From the NCBI GenBank assembly GCA_020532545.1, contig JAJBAW010000005.1, positions 25,984 through 89,983 on the forward strand: a stretch of DNA of 64,000 nucleotides, given 5' to 3'. Below the pieces are notes generated by a model, which was not told where the DNA came from, searched no databases, and saw only the letters and a program-made list of their open reading frames with translations. Shown one piece after another: positions 7,947-17,038 of the stretch (position 1 is the stretch's first letter; the number at the start of each line of letters is the position of its first letter). The translations under genes and the position numbers were made by a program. The DNA is from Candidatus Cloacimonadota bacterium. Lineage in GTDB: Bacteria; Cloacimonadota; Cloacimonadia; Cloacimonadales; Cloacimonadaceae.

Positions 7947-10913
7947 GTGGCTAAGAGGAATTACAGCTCCGCGGTCATAAAAAATGGTGAGCTCTGGGTT
8001 ACGGGAGCCAATGCCCTGGGTGAACTTGGCCTTGGCGACCTGACAGATCATTGGGAGTTAACCCGTGTAGGTTCGGATAGTGACTGGGCACAGGTGGATA
8101 TCGGGGAAAGCTTTATGCTGGCCCGAAAAACCAGTGGCTCGTTGTGGGCGTCTGGAGATAACACCTATGGACAAGCGGGCCTTGGAGCTCTCACGTCGGT
8201 AGACATACTGACTCAGGTTGGCACGGATACCGATTGGGCGGCCTGTTCCTGTGGGGCACAGCATGGGGCCGCCATTAAGAGCGATGGCACCTTGTGGACG
8301 TGGGGTCAGTACACCTATGGGCGTCTGGGTCTTGGGGACTTAATCGATGCCCCGGTAACGGCTCCGACACAGGTTGGTACAGGCACGGATTGGGTAGCTG
8401 TAGCCGCCGGAGAAACGATAACTCTGGCATTGAAGTCGGATGGATCTCTGTGGGGGTTTGGCTATAACTCTCTAGGAGAGCTAGGCCTGGGTAACACGGC
8501 TACGGTCTATGCCCCTACCTGTTTATGGGAGGGCCAGGCTTTCGAGCATATCGACTGCGCTCAGGATGGCGCGGTGCTGGTACGCTCGGACGGTACTCTG
8601 TGGGCTTCCGGACATAATCTGAACAACCGGTTCACTTCTGACATTTCTCTGACCGTTGAGACCTGGACACAGGTAGGCGTGCGTACTGACTGGGCAAAAG
8701 CCGTACTGGCAACCTCGGAAGGGGCCATGCTGGCGTTGGATACCTCCGGGGCCCTGTGGAGTGTCGGCAGAAACTCCTCTGGCGCGGACGGTCTGCTGGG
8801 TCTCGGGGATACCACGGATCGTTCCGATCTGACCAATGTCACAACCCCTGCAGCTACTTGGAGCAAAATCACCGCCGGTTCCAATACCGCTTTTGCTGAG
8901 ACTTCCACCGGGGACCTTTATTCTTTCGGTTCCAATACTTACGGGGCTGCAGCCCTGGGAGACCCTGGAGTCACGGCTTACGTCACCTCCCCTACCCTGC
9001 TGACTTCTGGAACCTGGAGTCTTATGGGAGAGTGTCTTTTTGTAGAGCTTCCTGAAGAAGAAGACCCCATCATTGAAGACCCGAACTACCCCGGCAATGA
9101 GGACCCTGGTGATCCTACGATCACTTCAGGAGAGTTCCCCGGCCCCTATTTCAACGAGACCCCAGAGTGGCAGTCGGTGCACCGCTGGCTTAACAGTGAG
9201 CCCCTTCTGGCTCAGTTTGCTGACGGAGAGTTGGCTTACGATAACTGGCAGGGGCAGACTCTGACCAATCGGACCAAGCTGCTGCGGGACCGGATGGAGC
9301 TGTTTGGCAACTATCTGGATCTTACTCAATATCAACACCGTGGGCAGAATGTCATTCCGAACGTGGTGTTTGATATTTCTGTGGGAGAGCGAGATGCAGT
9401 TTATTACAACCCCGTTGATCAGACCTTTTACCCTGCCATAGCGAACAATACAGGCAAAGATGCGGTAGTCGGCCTGGCGGACGTTGCCAACAGCCTGGTG
9501 CTGTGCTCCGGGGTGGTTTCCAGACCTGATCTCTCCGGTCTAGGATTGGGACCCGGAGAAAGCCTGTACCTGTCAGCAACCGTACCGGGAGCTCTGACCA
9601 ATGAAGCCAGCTACCGGTTGGTAGGACGCTTTTTTTATGGGGACCTGGTGCAGCTTGGGGGCCCTGGAGGTGGAGGTGCCGGGACGGGGGATATCACTTT
9701 CGAGGACGTGTTTTATCATACCCTGAGAGAGTATTCAGGCTTCAGCAGGGTTGTGTACGACATCCTCAACAGTCCCAACTCAGTGCAGCCTTCGGCAGGT
9801 CTTAAGCACATTATCGGGGAGACCGCTTGGGAAGGTACGACAGGAGATACTTTTCTTACCTCTGAGATTCTGCCTCAGGAGCTGATCGATGAAGAGGTTT
9901 CTCTGAACGATTATTACGTTCATGTGGTGGCAGATGCCGCTGCGGACGTTTCTGTGGAAGCCTCTTATGACGGAGGCACAACCTACCAAAGTATTGATCA
10001 CCTCGCAGTGCAGTCGGTTACTTTGGGATTTACTTCTCTGCAGCTTCGGGTCTCCCTGGGGGGCAGTGGCAAAGTATATTCCTACGGGGTGCTGCTTCAA
10101 GTGGCTGAAACGGTAGCACAGAACTGCTCTCGAGCCGCCATGTATGAGACGCTGACCCTGCCGCAAGACATTCCCGAAGGGGCTGCGATCAGTATCCCAA
10201 ATGGTAATTATTTTAATGCCGACGGGATTTCTCTGCATGTGCACTATGATACGATCCGCTTGTTTGAGGGGTATCACTACCACGAAAATGTAAATGCTCA
10301 GGGGTTTGGTGTATCTATTACACCAATCTATGAGAAATGGCGCCCTGAGGCCGGCCATACTTTGGTATTCGAAGAGTATTACGGTTATGTTGATACTTCA
10401 GAGGAGAATCGACAGGAACTGATCAGGCTGAGCAACCTGGTGGAAACCTTTACGGGAACCCCCGGGCAGATTCTTATGTGGCCGACTACGGTGGCCCCTG
10501 TTGGATGGCTGCTGTACCGTAAGGCAACTCTGAATATTGCCGATTATCCGAGTCTGTTTGCTGTGATTGGCACGACCTTCGGAGGGGATGGCACGACGAC
10601 CTTCTGTTTACAGGATACCGCGGGGCGGAGCCCTCTGGCTGCCGGACAGGGCGATGGGCTGACCAACCGGGTTCTCGGAGATCTCGGAGGGGAGGAGCAG
10701 CATACCCTTTCCATAGAAGAGATGCCGGAACATACTCACACAGTCAACGTGGACAACAAAAACAACGTCGATCCCAACACGAGTGCTCACTCCGTAGGCT
10801 CAGACGGCAATGCCGATTATGGTTTGGATATCACTTCTTCTTCGGCAGGAGGAGGACAGCCCCATAATACTATGCACCCGTTCTTTGTCATTAACTTCAT
10901 CATCAAGTATTAA
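7947..10913 (+). CDS. Tail fibre with RCC1-like propeller repeats and C-terminal collar domain
   Basis: 988 residues from GTG (AAAGGA 8 bases upstream). Residues ~1-350 hold about seven RCC1-type repeats with the pattern GSLWASGDNTYGQAGLG or DGTLWTWGQYTYGRLGLGD, predicting a beta-propeller. A Pro/Asp/Glu linker follows (~370-390). Residues ~835-988 are a phage Tail_Collar domain: PGQILMWPTTVAPVGWLLY, then FCLQDTAGRSPLAAGQG, then EEMPEHTHTVN and a final HPFFVINFIIKY. Collar domains trimerise and bind receptors, and RCC1/BLIP-II-like propellers bind ligands. It is probably a receptor-binding fibre. Confidence 0.8.
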   Translation: MAKRNYSSAVIKNGELWVTGANALGELGLGDLTDHWELTRVGSDSDWAQVDIGESFMLARKTSGSLWASGDNTYGQAGLGALTSVDILTQVGTDTDWAACSCGAQHGAAIKSDGTLWTWGQYTYGRLGLGDLIDAPVTAPTQVGTGTDWVAVAAGETITLALKSDGSLWGFGYNSLGELGLGNTATVYAPTCLWEGQAFEHIDCAQDGAVLVRSDGTLWASGHNLNNRFTSDISLTVETWTQVGVRTDWAKAVLATSEGAMLALDTSGALWSVGRNSSGADGLLGLGDTTDRSDLTNVTTPAATWSKITAGSNTAFAETSTGDLYSFGSNTYGAAALGDPGVTAYVTSPTLLTSGTWSLMGECLFVELPEEEDPIIEDPNYPGNEDPGDPTITSGEFPGPYFNETPEWQSVHRWLNSEPLLAQFADGELAYDNWQGQTLTNRTKLLRDRMELFGNYLDLTQYQHRGQNVIPNVVFDISVGERDAVYYNPVDQTFYPAIANNTGKDAVVGLADVANSLVLCSGVVSRPDLSGLGLGPGESLYLSATVPGALTNEASYRLVGRFFYGDLVQLGGPGGGGAGTGDITFEDVFYHTLREYSGFSRVVYDILNSPNSVQPSAGLKHIIGETAWEGTTGDTFLTSEILPQELIDEEVSLNDYYVHVVADAAADVSVEASYDGGTTYQSIDHLAVQSVTLGFTSLQLRVSLGGSGKVYSYGVLLQVAETVAQNCSRAAMYETLTLPQDIPEGAAISIPNGNYFNADGISLHVHYDTIRLFEGYHYHENVNAQGFGVSITPIYEKWRPEAGHTLVFEEYYGYVDTSEENRQELIRLSNLVETFTGTPGQILMWPTTVAPVGWLLYRKATLNIADYPSLFAVIGTTFGGDGTTTFCLQDTAGRSPLAAGQGDGLTNRVLGDLGGEEQHTLSIEEMPEHTHTVNVDNKNNVDPNTSAHSVGSDGNADYGLDITSSSAGGGQPHNTMHPFFVINFIIKY

Positions 10914-10940
10914 CCTTTGCTCCCTGCTTAGGATCTTAAT

Positions 10941-11417
10941 GTGCCAGCAGTAGTCTATACCCCAAGAGTGGACGGTAAGCGGGAGTTTCAGGCGAAACCC
11001 ACGGCAGCAGATCGTCCAGTGCTAAATCCTATGCTACTCCTGAACGAAATGGAGTCGTTACGGGAGGAGGTGCGCAAGCACTACGAAGTGATGGGCTGCG
11101 TTCCTGGACTGGTTCCGGGGGATGCTACACTGACCCTCTTTGTGTGTGGGTGGGATATGTATCTTCCTCAGGTCGTCGGAGTATCTACGGCACGAGCCTG
11201 TGTTGCCGCCAGTGCGGATTTTGTCTTGAGCCTTTGGCGGAATGAAACACAGATCGGAACTTTGACATTTGCCGCAGGGGAGACTACCGGAGTGTTTTCC
11301 TGGGAAGAAACGTCTCCGGCTTTTCAGGTAGGAGACATTTTTCGGATAGTGTCTCAGGCACAGGAAGACTTAACCCTGGCAGACATTGCATGGCGCATGC
11401 TGTTTTATCGGAGCTAG
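10941..11417 (+). CDS. Tail-associated protein with shared N-terminal module
   Basis: 158 residues from GTG after TAGGAT; the ATG two bases upstream is out of frame. The first ~40 residues (MPAVVYTPRVDGKREFQAKP then TAADRPVLNPM) are closely similar to the start of the protein at 15757, while the rest differs. Such a conserved head with a variable body suggests an attachment module to the baseplate or a fibre (inference). The C-terminal part is beta-rich. Confidence 0.6.
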   Translation: MPAVVYTPRVDGKREFQAKPTAADRPVLNPMLLLNEMESLREEVRKHYEVMGCVPGLVPGDATLTLFVCGWDMYLPQVVGVSTARACVAASADFVLSLWRNETQIGTLTFAAGETTGVFSWEETSPAFQVGDIFRIVSQAQEDLTLADIAWRMLFYRS

Positions 11418-11418
11418 G

Positions 11419-12309
11419 ATGCTGGTCAACCTGCAGACATACCGGGCAACCCTCTGCTATTTTTCGAACTACGACGTAGCTTTTGCCGATACAGACAGTG
11501 GGGAGCGTTGGGAGGCCTACACTAAAAATAGCACGGAGATTTATGTACGACGTCGCTCTGCTTTGGGTGTTTGGGATCCGGAGATTCTGGTATCGATTGG
11601 GATCCACCTAGACATCCTGTACTTGAATGGTCATATCAATCTGGTCTTTGAACATAATGGCAAGATCTACTGGAGGGCTTGGCCTGAGAATACCTCTCCT
11701 GCATTCATCAAGCCGCCAGGCTTGTTGACAGAGAGTGTTTATTTTGAGTTTGAGGATCTAAGCGCTTTTTCTATGACCCGTGTCGATCCCATTGAGCCTC
11801 GGTCTTACGATGAGGTGTCTTTGACCTATGGGGATCTCAGCTTCCTCGCCTATGATGTACAGGAAGCTCCTGGTGTCGTGTCCCGGGAAGACGCCTTTAC
11901 GGTATTTTGGGCTGCTCCCGGATCTTTGCGAGGCAGTCATCTGCTTGGGTACCGCCTTTATCACAAAGACCTTACAGGTGTCGTTACCTGCGTCAACAGT
12001 ACCCTGCTCCCGACCCCCCAGTATATTGGAGACGTCTTTCCAGGCACCTACTTTGCCACGGCTTGCATTTCCCCAGGCCCTGCTGGGGAGTTGTGGGAGG
12101 AGAGCCCTGCGGGAAGCAGTCTTACCGTATTGGAGACAGAAACTTGGCAGCAAGAAACTGTTCCTGTGGTAGGTGCGGATTTTTCCCTGGCAGCTTTGAC
12201 CAACTTTGAATTTTACAGCGAGAACAAAAAAGACGAGGTGGTTTTTCTCTACAGCGACCTCGCCTTTTTTTCGATGACGAGCACTGTGCTGGACTACACG
12301 CCTATTTAA
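11419..12309 (+). CDS. Tail protein with possible fibronectin-III-like segment
   Basis: 296 residues if started at the ATG at 11419, with GGAG seven to eight bases upstream and directly after the previous stop; the frame is open to an ATG at 11386, which would overlap the previous gene by 32 bases and lacks a ribosome site. The region FTVFWAAPGSLRGSHLLGYR followed by LYHKDLTG looks like a fibronectin-III strand pattern. Two segments with the pattern VYFEFEDLSAFSMT and VVFLYSDLAFFSMT look like an internal duplication. Probable adhesin or fibre component. Confidence 0.55.
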   Translation: MLVNLQTYRATLCYFSNYDVAFADTDSGERWEAYTKNSTEIYVRRRSALGVWDPEILVSIGIHLDILYLNGHINLVFEHNGKIYWRAWPENTSPAFIKPPGLLTESVYFEFEDLSAFSMTRVDPIEPRSYDEVSLTYGDLSFLAYDVQEAPGVVSREDAFTVFWAAPGSLRGSHLLGYRLYHKDLTGVVTCVNSTLLPTPQYIGDVFPGTYFATACISPGPAGELWEESPAGSSLTVLETETWQQETVPVVGADFSLAALTNFEFYSENKKDEVVFLYSDLAFFSMTSTVLDYTPI

Positions 12310-12345
12310 GGTGGTTTATTCATTGTTTACTGAGGAGCATCGGGT

Positions 12346-12804
12346 ATGGATGGGTTGTCGTTAAATATCAAGGGGTATGTCGAGGTAGCTCTGCGGGATG
12401 CCAGGACTTTGGAATTGAAGGCGGAGAGTAACCAGCCGAATCTGGTTGTGCCCAATGGGCGCAAGATTCTGCTGACACCTTTCAGTAACCCTTACCTATA
12501 CCTTAGCAGCTTTACCGGTCCGGTAACTCGGTCATTGACCACTGTGCCCAATTCTCTGACCTACTCCAGTGTGGCTTCCGGAGATATTTTAGCCAAGGTC
12601 ACGGGGACTACGTTCAGTAAGCGCTACCGTAACCAGTTCGGAGCCCCCACATCGACACGCACCATCTATTCGGTGGCTTTGGCTTATAGTACGTCTTCTG
12701 GGAACCTGGTGGCTATGACCACTCTCCTGACCCCTATTGAGCAGACTGTGAATGATATTGTGGATGTGTACTACACCATTATTATGAGCCCCTACACGGC
12801 TTGA
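12346..12804 (+). CDS. Small fibre-associated protein
   Basis: 152 residues, ATG with GAGGAG upstream. Beta-rich. It has the layout of the protein at 7428 (NxxV near the N-terminus, a central TYSSVASGD segment, a beta-strand end) and precedes a large adhesin in the same way. No catalytic motif or cysteines. The likely role as fibre base is inferred from gene order. Confidence 0.5.
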   Translation: MDGLSLNIKGYVEVALRDARTLELKAESNQPNLVVPNGRKILLTPFSNPYLYLSSFTGPVTRSLTTVPNSLTYSSVASGDILAKVTGTTFSKRYRNQFGAPTSTRTIYSVALAYSTSSGNLVAMTTLLTPIEQTVNDIVDVYYTIIMSPYTA

Positions 12805-12819
12805 CTAGGAGCAGGTAGC

Positions 12820-15102
12820 ATGAACGGTTACGCCTTTTTGTCTTTGGTTAACGAAGACGGATCACTTCAGGAACAGCAAGGTCGCAAGAACGCTGTTATG
12901 GCCCTTGGGGTGGATCGATTTTTGTATTACATGTTTACGGGTTCTAACCATTATTCAGACCATCTCACTACCTCTTCTGGGAATTACGGGGAGGGGTACA
13001 TCAGCATTTGCCCTTTTACAGAGTTGAATACAGAGGATTTTCGGCAGGCAGATGGTTTTATGGGGTACACGGAAACCTTGGGACGAGCCTCCAATCTGAG
13101 CACCTCCTACTATAAGAGATATGCTGAGAAAACCTGGGCTACTGGGGATGTAATTGGCAATTTTAAGTCTTTGACTCTCGCTGTGAATGATTATGGCTAT
13201 GCTCGCCCCCTGATGGCGGTGCGGCCTTTCAACTTCAGCAGTGTGGGACGTACTTGGGGGCATGCCCCGGTAGATACCTCTGTAAGAGTTCCTTATCTTC
13301 TCTATGACTCTGGGTACACGGGGGAATCGGAAGGGAAAGCCGTATTTGGAGGAACCCCGTCCTGTACAGAGGCCGACTGCAACAAATTTTTTGCGGTATT
13401 GACTCAGGGTGGGGTTACCGGGCAGAGTGCTTATAAGGTATTGGCTGCTCCCATGTACCCAAAGCAGCTAAGTTTTTATAATTATTACCGAAAAGAGTTG
13501 ACCGCTTTTCCAGGTTTTTATGTCAAGCCATACCAGTCGCGCTTGCGCTACCGCGCTCGGGATGGGGTGGTCTGGGCTTACAATTATTGGAGCTACTCTT
13601 CCAAGGTTACCTATGTCGGAGCGCTGTATGCCTATGATACGAAACGGGGGATAAACAATGGCCTAGCACAAACACACTACCGGCCAGAGGTCACGGCCTC
13701 AGCTCGTTACGACATGAACGGGGTGGCCATTGAAGAGGGGGGGCGCTCTGCCTGGTGTACATTGACTCCGGTGTCTCAGGGAGACGCTTACCAGCCAGTT
13801 GTGCTGCATGCCACCATAAACACAGCTTCCGGGAATCTCCTTCATGAGAGGTACAGTACTCAGGATATCCTGACCAGCAGCGGCCTCACTCAGACCACAC
13901 CGGAATACTACGATTTCAGTTCACCAATGATCTGCCCGTTGACAGGGGATTTGTTTATCTGGACCTCTGATGAAAAAGAGCATACCGGGCTGTACCGGAG
14001 AAATACTACCACCGGACAGTGGGCTCGCCTCCCAAATACGCAGGATAAACGCCCTTGCTTTGCACTGAGCACAATTGATTCTCGGGGATATATTTATTGG
14101 GTGGTTGCAGCTACGGGAGAGCTGATCAAGTACAATACGGTAACCAATCTGATTGAGGCTACCTACAGCACTTCCAGCACCCCGGCTCTGGCCTTTCCAA
14201 TCACAGACAGTTCCTATATGTCAACGCGTGGAGACTTACTGTGCGTGGATTTGCAGGATAATCTCTGGATTGCCCACAACACCGACAATGCTGGGGTATC
14301 TTGCCTGTCGGCAGACGGTACAACCCTCATAAATTACAACACCTCTGCAGCAGCTAACAGCTTTTTTAATCGAGATGCTCCCGGGCTTCCAAGCAATTTG
14401 AAGATTGTGGCTCTGGCGTGTGACCCCTTCGGTCGGATGTTGGCTCTGCCGGCAAACTATGCTTCTATCGGAGTGTTTGAGGCAGGGCAGTGGTTTTCTT
14501 GGCATTATGGGGGAGATAGCGCCATTCTCGACATCACGCCCTTTGAATACGGGATTTTGCTGACTCGGACTACTCATCAGACAGCCTACGCCTACTATTT
14601 TGAGCATGTCCCTTATCCTCTGGTCAGCTACGGCTGGGATGGCTCTCAGTGGGTTATGGGGCATTCGGGATCCAAGCCTACCCATGCCACGGAAGAGGAT
14701 GTCGTGGATGGCCTGACCCTGCGGTTTGAGGCAGATAAGAGCTACATTGAAGGGGAGTGGTTCTCCACCGTAGCTGGAACCGGCATCGTCAAGGACAATC
14801 TGCAGACCTTGACTGTGCGCTACAACTGGTACGCCGCAAATCTGATCTATACAGAAAATGAAACAATGACTGCGGCAGAGGGTTTGTCTCTGGCGTGTGC
14901 CCAGGACCCCGCTTTTCTGATTTGCGAGAGGGATGAATTGGTTTCTTGGAGTGCCACCTTGGATGGCATTCCAATTACCTTGCAGACAACTACACCTTCA
15001 ACCTCTGGGCAGGTCTATGTTTCCACTGGAGGAAGCCTGACCTTCCACGCGGAGGACCTTGGGAAAACTTTTAGTATCAGCTATTACTGGCTCAAGGAGT
15101 AA
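12820..15102 (+). CDS. Large tail adhesin/fibre protein
   Basis: 760 residues, ATG with TAGGAGCAGGT upstream. Rich in Tyr, Ser, Thr and Gly, as usual for receptor-binding proteins. The middle part (~430-600) carries repeats such as ICPLTGDLFIWTSDEKE, LCVDLQDNLWIAHNTDNAG and ACDPFGRMLALPANY, which resemble beta-propeller blades of two-component-regulator or NHL-like type. No collar domain. A second receptor-binding module beside the RCC1 fibre would fit a phage with alternative fibres (inference). Confidence 0.6.
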   Translation: MNGYAFLSLVNEDGSLQEQQGRKNAVMALGVDRFLYYMFTGSNHYSDHLTTSSGNYGEGYISICPFTELNTEDFRQADGFMGYTETLGRASNLSTSYYKRYAEKTWATGDVIGNFKSLTLAVNDYGYARPLMAVRPFNFSSVGRTWGHAPVDTSVRVPYLLYDSGYTGESEGKAVFGGTPSCTEADCNKFFAVLTQGGVTGQSAYKVLAAPMYPKQLSFYNYYRKELTAFPGFYVKPYQSRLRYRARDGVVWAYNYWSYSSKVTYVGALYAYDTKRGINNGLAQTHYRPEVTASARYDMNGVAIEEGGRSAWCTLTPVSQGDAYQPVVLHATINTASGNLLHERYSTQDILTSSGLTQTTPEYYDFSSPMICPLTGDLFIWTSDEKEHTGLYRRNTTTGQWARLPNTQDKRPCFALSTIDSRGYIYWVVAATGELIKYNTVTNLIEATYSTSSTPALAFPITDSSYMSTRGDLLCVDLQDNLWIAHNTDNAGVSCLSADGTTLINYNTSAAANSFFNRDAPGLPSNLKIVALACDPFGRMLALPANYASIGVFEAGQWFSWHYGGDSAILDITPFEYGILLTRTTHQTAYAYYFEHVPYPLVSYGWDGSQWVMGHSGSKPTHATEEDVVDGLTLRFEADKSYIEGEWFSTVAGTGIVKDNLQTLTVRYNWYAANLIYTENETMTAAEGLSLACAQDPAFLICERDELVSWSATLDGIPITLQTTTPSTSGQVYVSTGGSLTFHAEDLGKTFSISYYWLKE

Positions 15103-15107
15103 GCTGC

Positions 15108-15719
15108 ATGGCCACTCCTGTATCCATCGATCCGGAGCACCTCTATCGTATCACGGGAGACGGGTACGTGGTGCGCCCTTTGCTGCTTCGGCGAGACAGC
15201 ACTCTGTATTTTTTCGGTCTGAAAAAAGTCTCGGAGGATGCCGATTACGGCCAGCTGGTTTACCGGGAACTCACTTTGACAGATGAGGCTATGCTGCCTC
15301 TGATGGAGGAGTTCCCTTACGATTACTACATCTACTACTCCGAGCCTTATATCCTGGTAGGCAGTGAGCGGGTGCTGTCTGAGACTTCCTTGAAGGTGTC
15401 CGAGCCTTTTTACCTGGTGGATGACACGCAGGTGTTTATCGCCAGTACCAGTGACTCTGGCATTCAGGTAGGCAAGTACGATTTCACCTCACAGCATTAT
15501 TATACCCAGCAGATCTCTCCAACTGGTCATACGCCTGCTGTGCTCAAAAATTTATCGGACGGAGGCCACTACCTGTTTTTCTTGGACCTGGACGAAAAAA
15601 ACGAGGAGAGCCTGTTCTTCTCGGTAAACCTGTCGGAGGATGTCTGGTCGCCTCCTGCCAAAGCTACCAAAACTCAGGAGCGGGGCCCCTGGTCCCGCCC
15701 GATACGTTTTATCAAGTAA
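15108..15719 (+). CDS. Unknown tail-region protein
   Basis: 203 residues, ATG with GGAG six bases upstream of its spacer, 5 bases after the adhesin stop. Acidic and beta-rich, with aromatic runs such as FPYDYYIYYSEPYI. No family recognised. Its place between the adhesin and the second shared-head protein suggests a fibre accessory or chaperone, but nothing in the sequence proves it. Confidence 0.55.
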   Translation: MATPVSIDPEHLYRITGDGYVVRPLLLRRDSTLYFFGLKKVSEDADYGQLVYRELTLTDEAMLPLMEEFPYDYYIYYSEPYILVGSERVLSETSLKVSEPFYLVDDTQVFIASTSDSGIQVGKYDFTSQHYYTQQISPTGHTPAVLKNLSDGGHYLFFLDLDEKNEESLFFSVNLSEDVWSPPAKATKTQERGPWSRPIRFIK

Positions 15720-15756
15720 CTACCCTTCTCCTTAATTTTGCCTCAGGAGCCTGAGC

Positions 15757-16314
15757 ATGCCAGCTGTATCCTATTCCTCCCGCCTGGACGGAAAAAGGGA
15801 ATTTAAAAGTACCCCCTCTGCGGCGGACCGACCTGCCTTGAACCCCATGCAGATTGTCAACGAGCTGGAAGCCGCTAAAGCTACCGTACTGGAAGCGACC
15901 ATTTGGCAAAGTGTGGATCTGTCTACGCTGCTGACGGATGCCAGTTATATTGGCCAGACCCGTGTGGATGGCACGGTGGCGGAAAATGCCCTGGGAGCAG
16001 GGGCGGCCCTGCGAGTCAATCAATATGGACAGTACGTTCTCGCCAGTGCTGATGCAGAAACCTTGTGCCCATGCGTGGCCTTGGCCTTGGAGGACGGTAC
16101 CGGGGTCAAAAAAGTGCTAACGGATGGATGGTTTCGGAAGTTCAGCTGGAGTTTCACTCCGGGGGCCCTTCTGTTTCTGGATCTCACTTCGGGTCTGATC
16201 AGTTCTACTCGGCCCACCGGGGAGAATAAGATGGTGCAGATCCTCGGATATGCCGAAGCCCCCTCCATTATCCGGTTCAGACCCTCCTTGAATCTTATCA
16301 AACTCGTTGAGTAG
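15757..16314 (+). CDS. Tail-associated protein, paralogue head of the 10941 gene
   Basis: 185 residues, ATG after CAGGAG. The N-terminus MPAVSYSSRLDGKREFKSTP, then SAADRPALNPM, matches that of the 10941 protein, and the rest is unrelated. The body has a repeated pattern LGAGAALRVNQYGQYVLASA typical of small phage head or tail decoration domains. The shared head suggests both proteins dock at the same kind of site on the tail. Confidence 0.6.
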   Translation: MPAVSYSSRLDGKREFKSTPSAADRPALNPMQIVNELEAAKATVLEATIWQSVDLSTLLTDASYIGQTRVDGTVAENALGAGAALRVNQYGQYVLASADAETLCPCVALALEDGTGVKKVLTDGWFRKFSWSFTPGALLFLDLTSGLISSTRPTGENKMVQILGYAEAPSIIRFRPSLNLIKLVE

Positions 16315-16325
16315 GAGATTTATCC

Positions 16326-16835
16326 ATGGCAGCACTTATATTTGTGCTTCGAAACGGAATTCCCATGCATACAGACCTTGTTCGGTCTGGAGACATTCTG
16401 GCACCGGAGCGGCCTTCTGCAGAGCACCTATGGGACAGCACGATAAACGCTTGGGTATTGCACCTCTCAGGATACAAAAGTCAGTGCCTGGAGCAGGTGT
16501 ACGCAGAGTATGAGGACGCCCTGTCTCGGGGAGTGCCTTGTACGGTCGGGGAGGCTACCTATGTCATGGACGCCGGGGAAGAGCATGCAACTCGTTTGGG
16601 CGGAGGCATCCGCTTGGCGGAAATGTTGGGTCAGGTCAGTATCACATTGACAGACTATTACAATAAGGATCACCCGGGCATTCCCTTGGAAGTGGCGCAA
16701 GAGGTACTGAAGCAGCAAGGAGCCCACTATGCTCTGCGCCGGGCTTTGCGGAATTTGAAACGTACTCGGATACAGAGTGCAACCACCCGTGCTGAGGTAG
16801 AGGCTGCTCTGAAGCTGACCTTGGCTGATCTGTAG
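16326..16835 (+). CDS. Unknown tail-operon protein
   Basis: 169 residues, ATG after TAGGAG. The N-terminal half is mixed. The C-terminal ~60 residues are helical and basic (ALRRALRNLKRTRI ... TTRAEVEAALKLTLADL). The ending resembles small proteins encoded after tail fibres in other phages, where assembly chaperones are common. This is a weak analogy. Confidence 0.5.
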   Translation: MAALIFVLRNGIPMHTDLVRSGDILAPERPSAEHLWDSTINAWVLHLSGYKSQCLEQVYAEYEDALSRGVPCTVGEATYVMDAGEEHATRLGGGIRLAEMLGQVSITLTDYYNKDHPGIPLEVAQEVLKQQGAHYALRRALRNLKRTRIQSATTRAEVEAALKLTLADL

Positions 16836-16845
16836 GGGAACAACC

Positions 16846-17022
16846 ATGCGTACCATAACCGAGATCACCAAGGAATGTGACCATCTGTACCTACTGGAGA
16901 TGTTTTCCGTGAGTGTGGATGCCTTGCGCCGCCGACAGGACTGTGTGCAGGTGCCCGAGCTGAAGGACCTTGCCACCACCCTGGTGGATGGCACCACTGA
17001 AATCACCCTTACCGCGGAATAG
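16846..17022 (+). CDS. Small ORF in tail operon (58 aa)
   Basis: ATG at 16846 with GGGGAA upstream, 58 codons, TAG at 17020. It fits exactly between two genes with no large gaps (10 bases before, 16 after), which argues for a real gene. Sequence begins MRTITEITKECDHLYLLEMF. Short, acidic, with two cysteines. No function can be assigned. Confidence 0.5.
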   Translation: MRTITEITKECDHLYLLEMFSVSVDALRRRQDCVQVPELKDLATTLVDGTTEITLTAE

Positions 17023-17038
17023 CTGAGAAAGACAGGGC

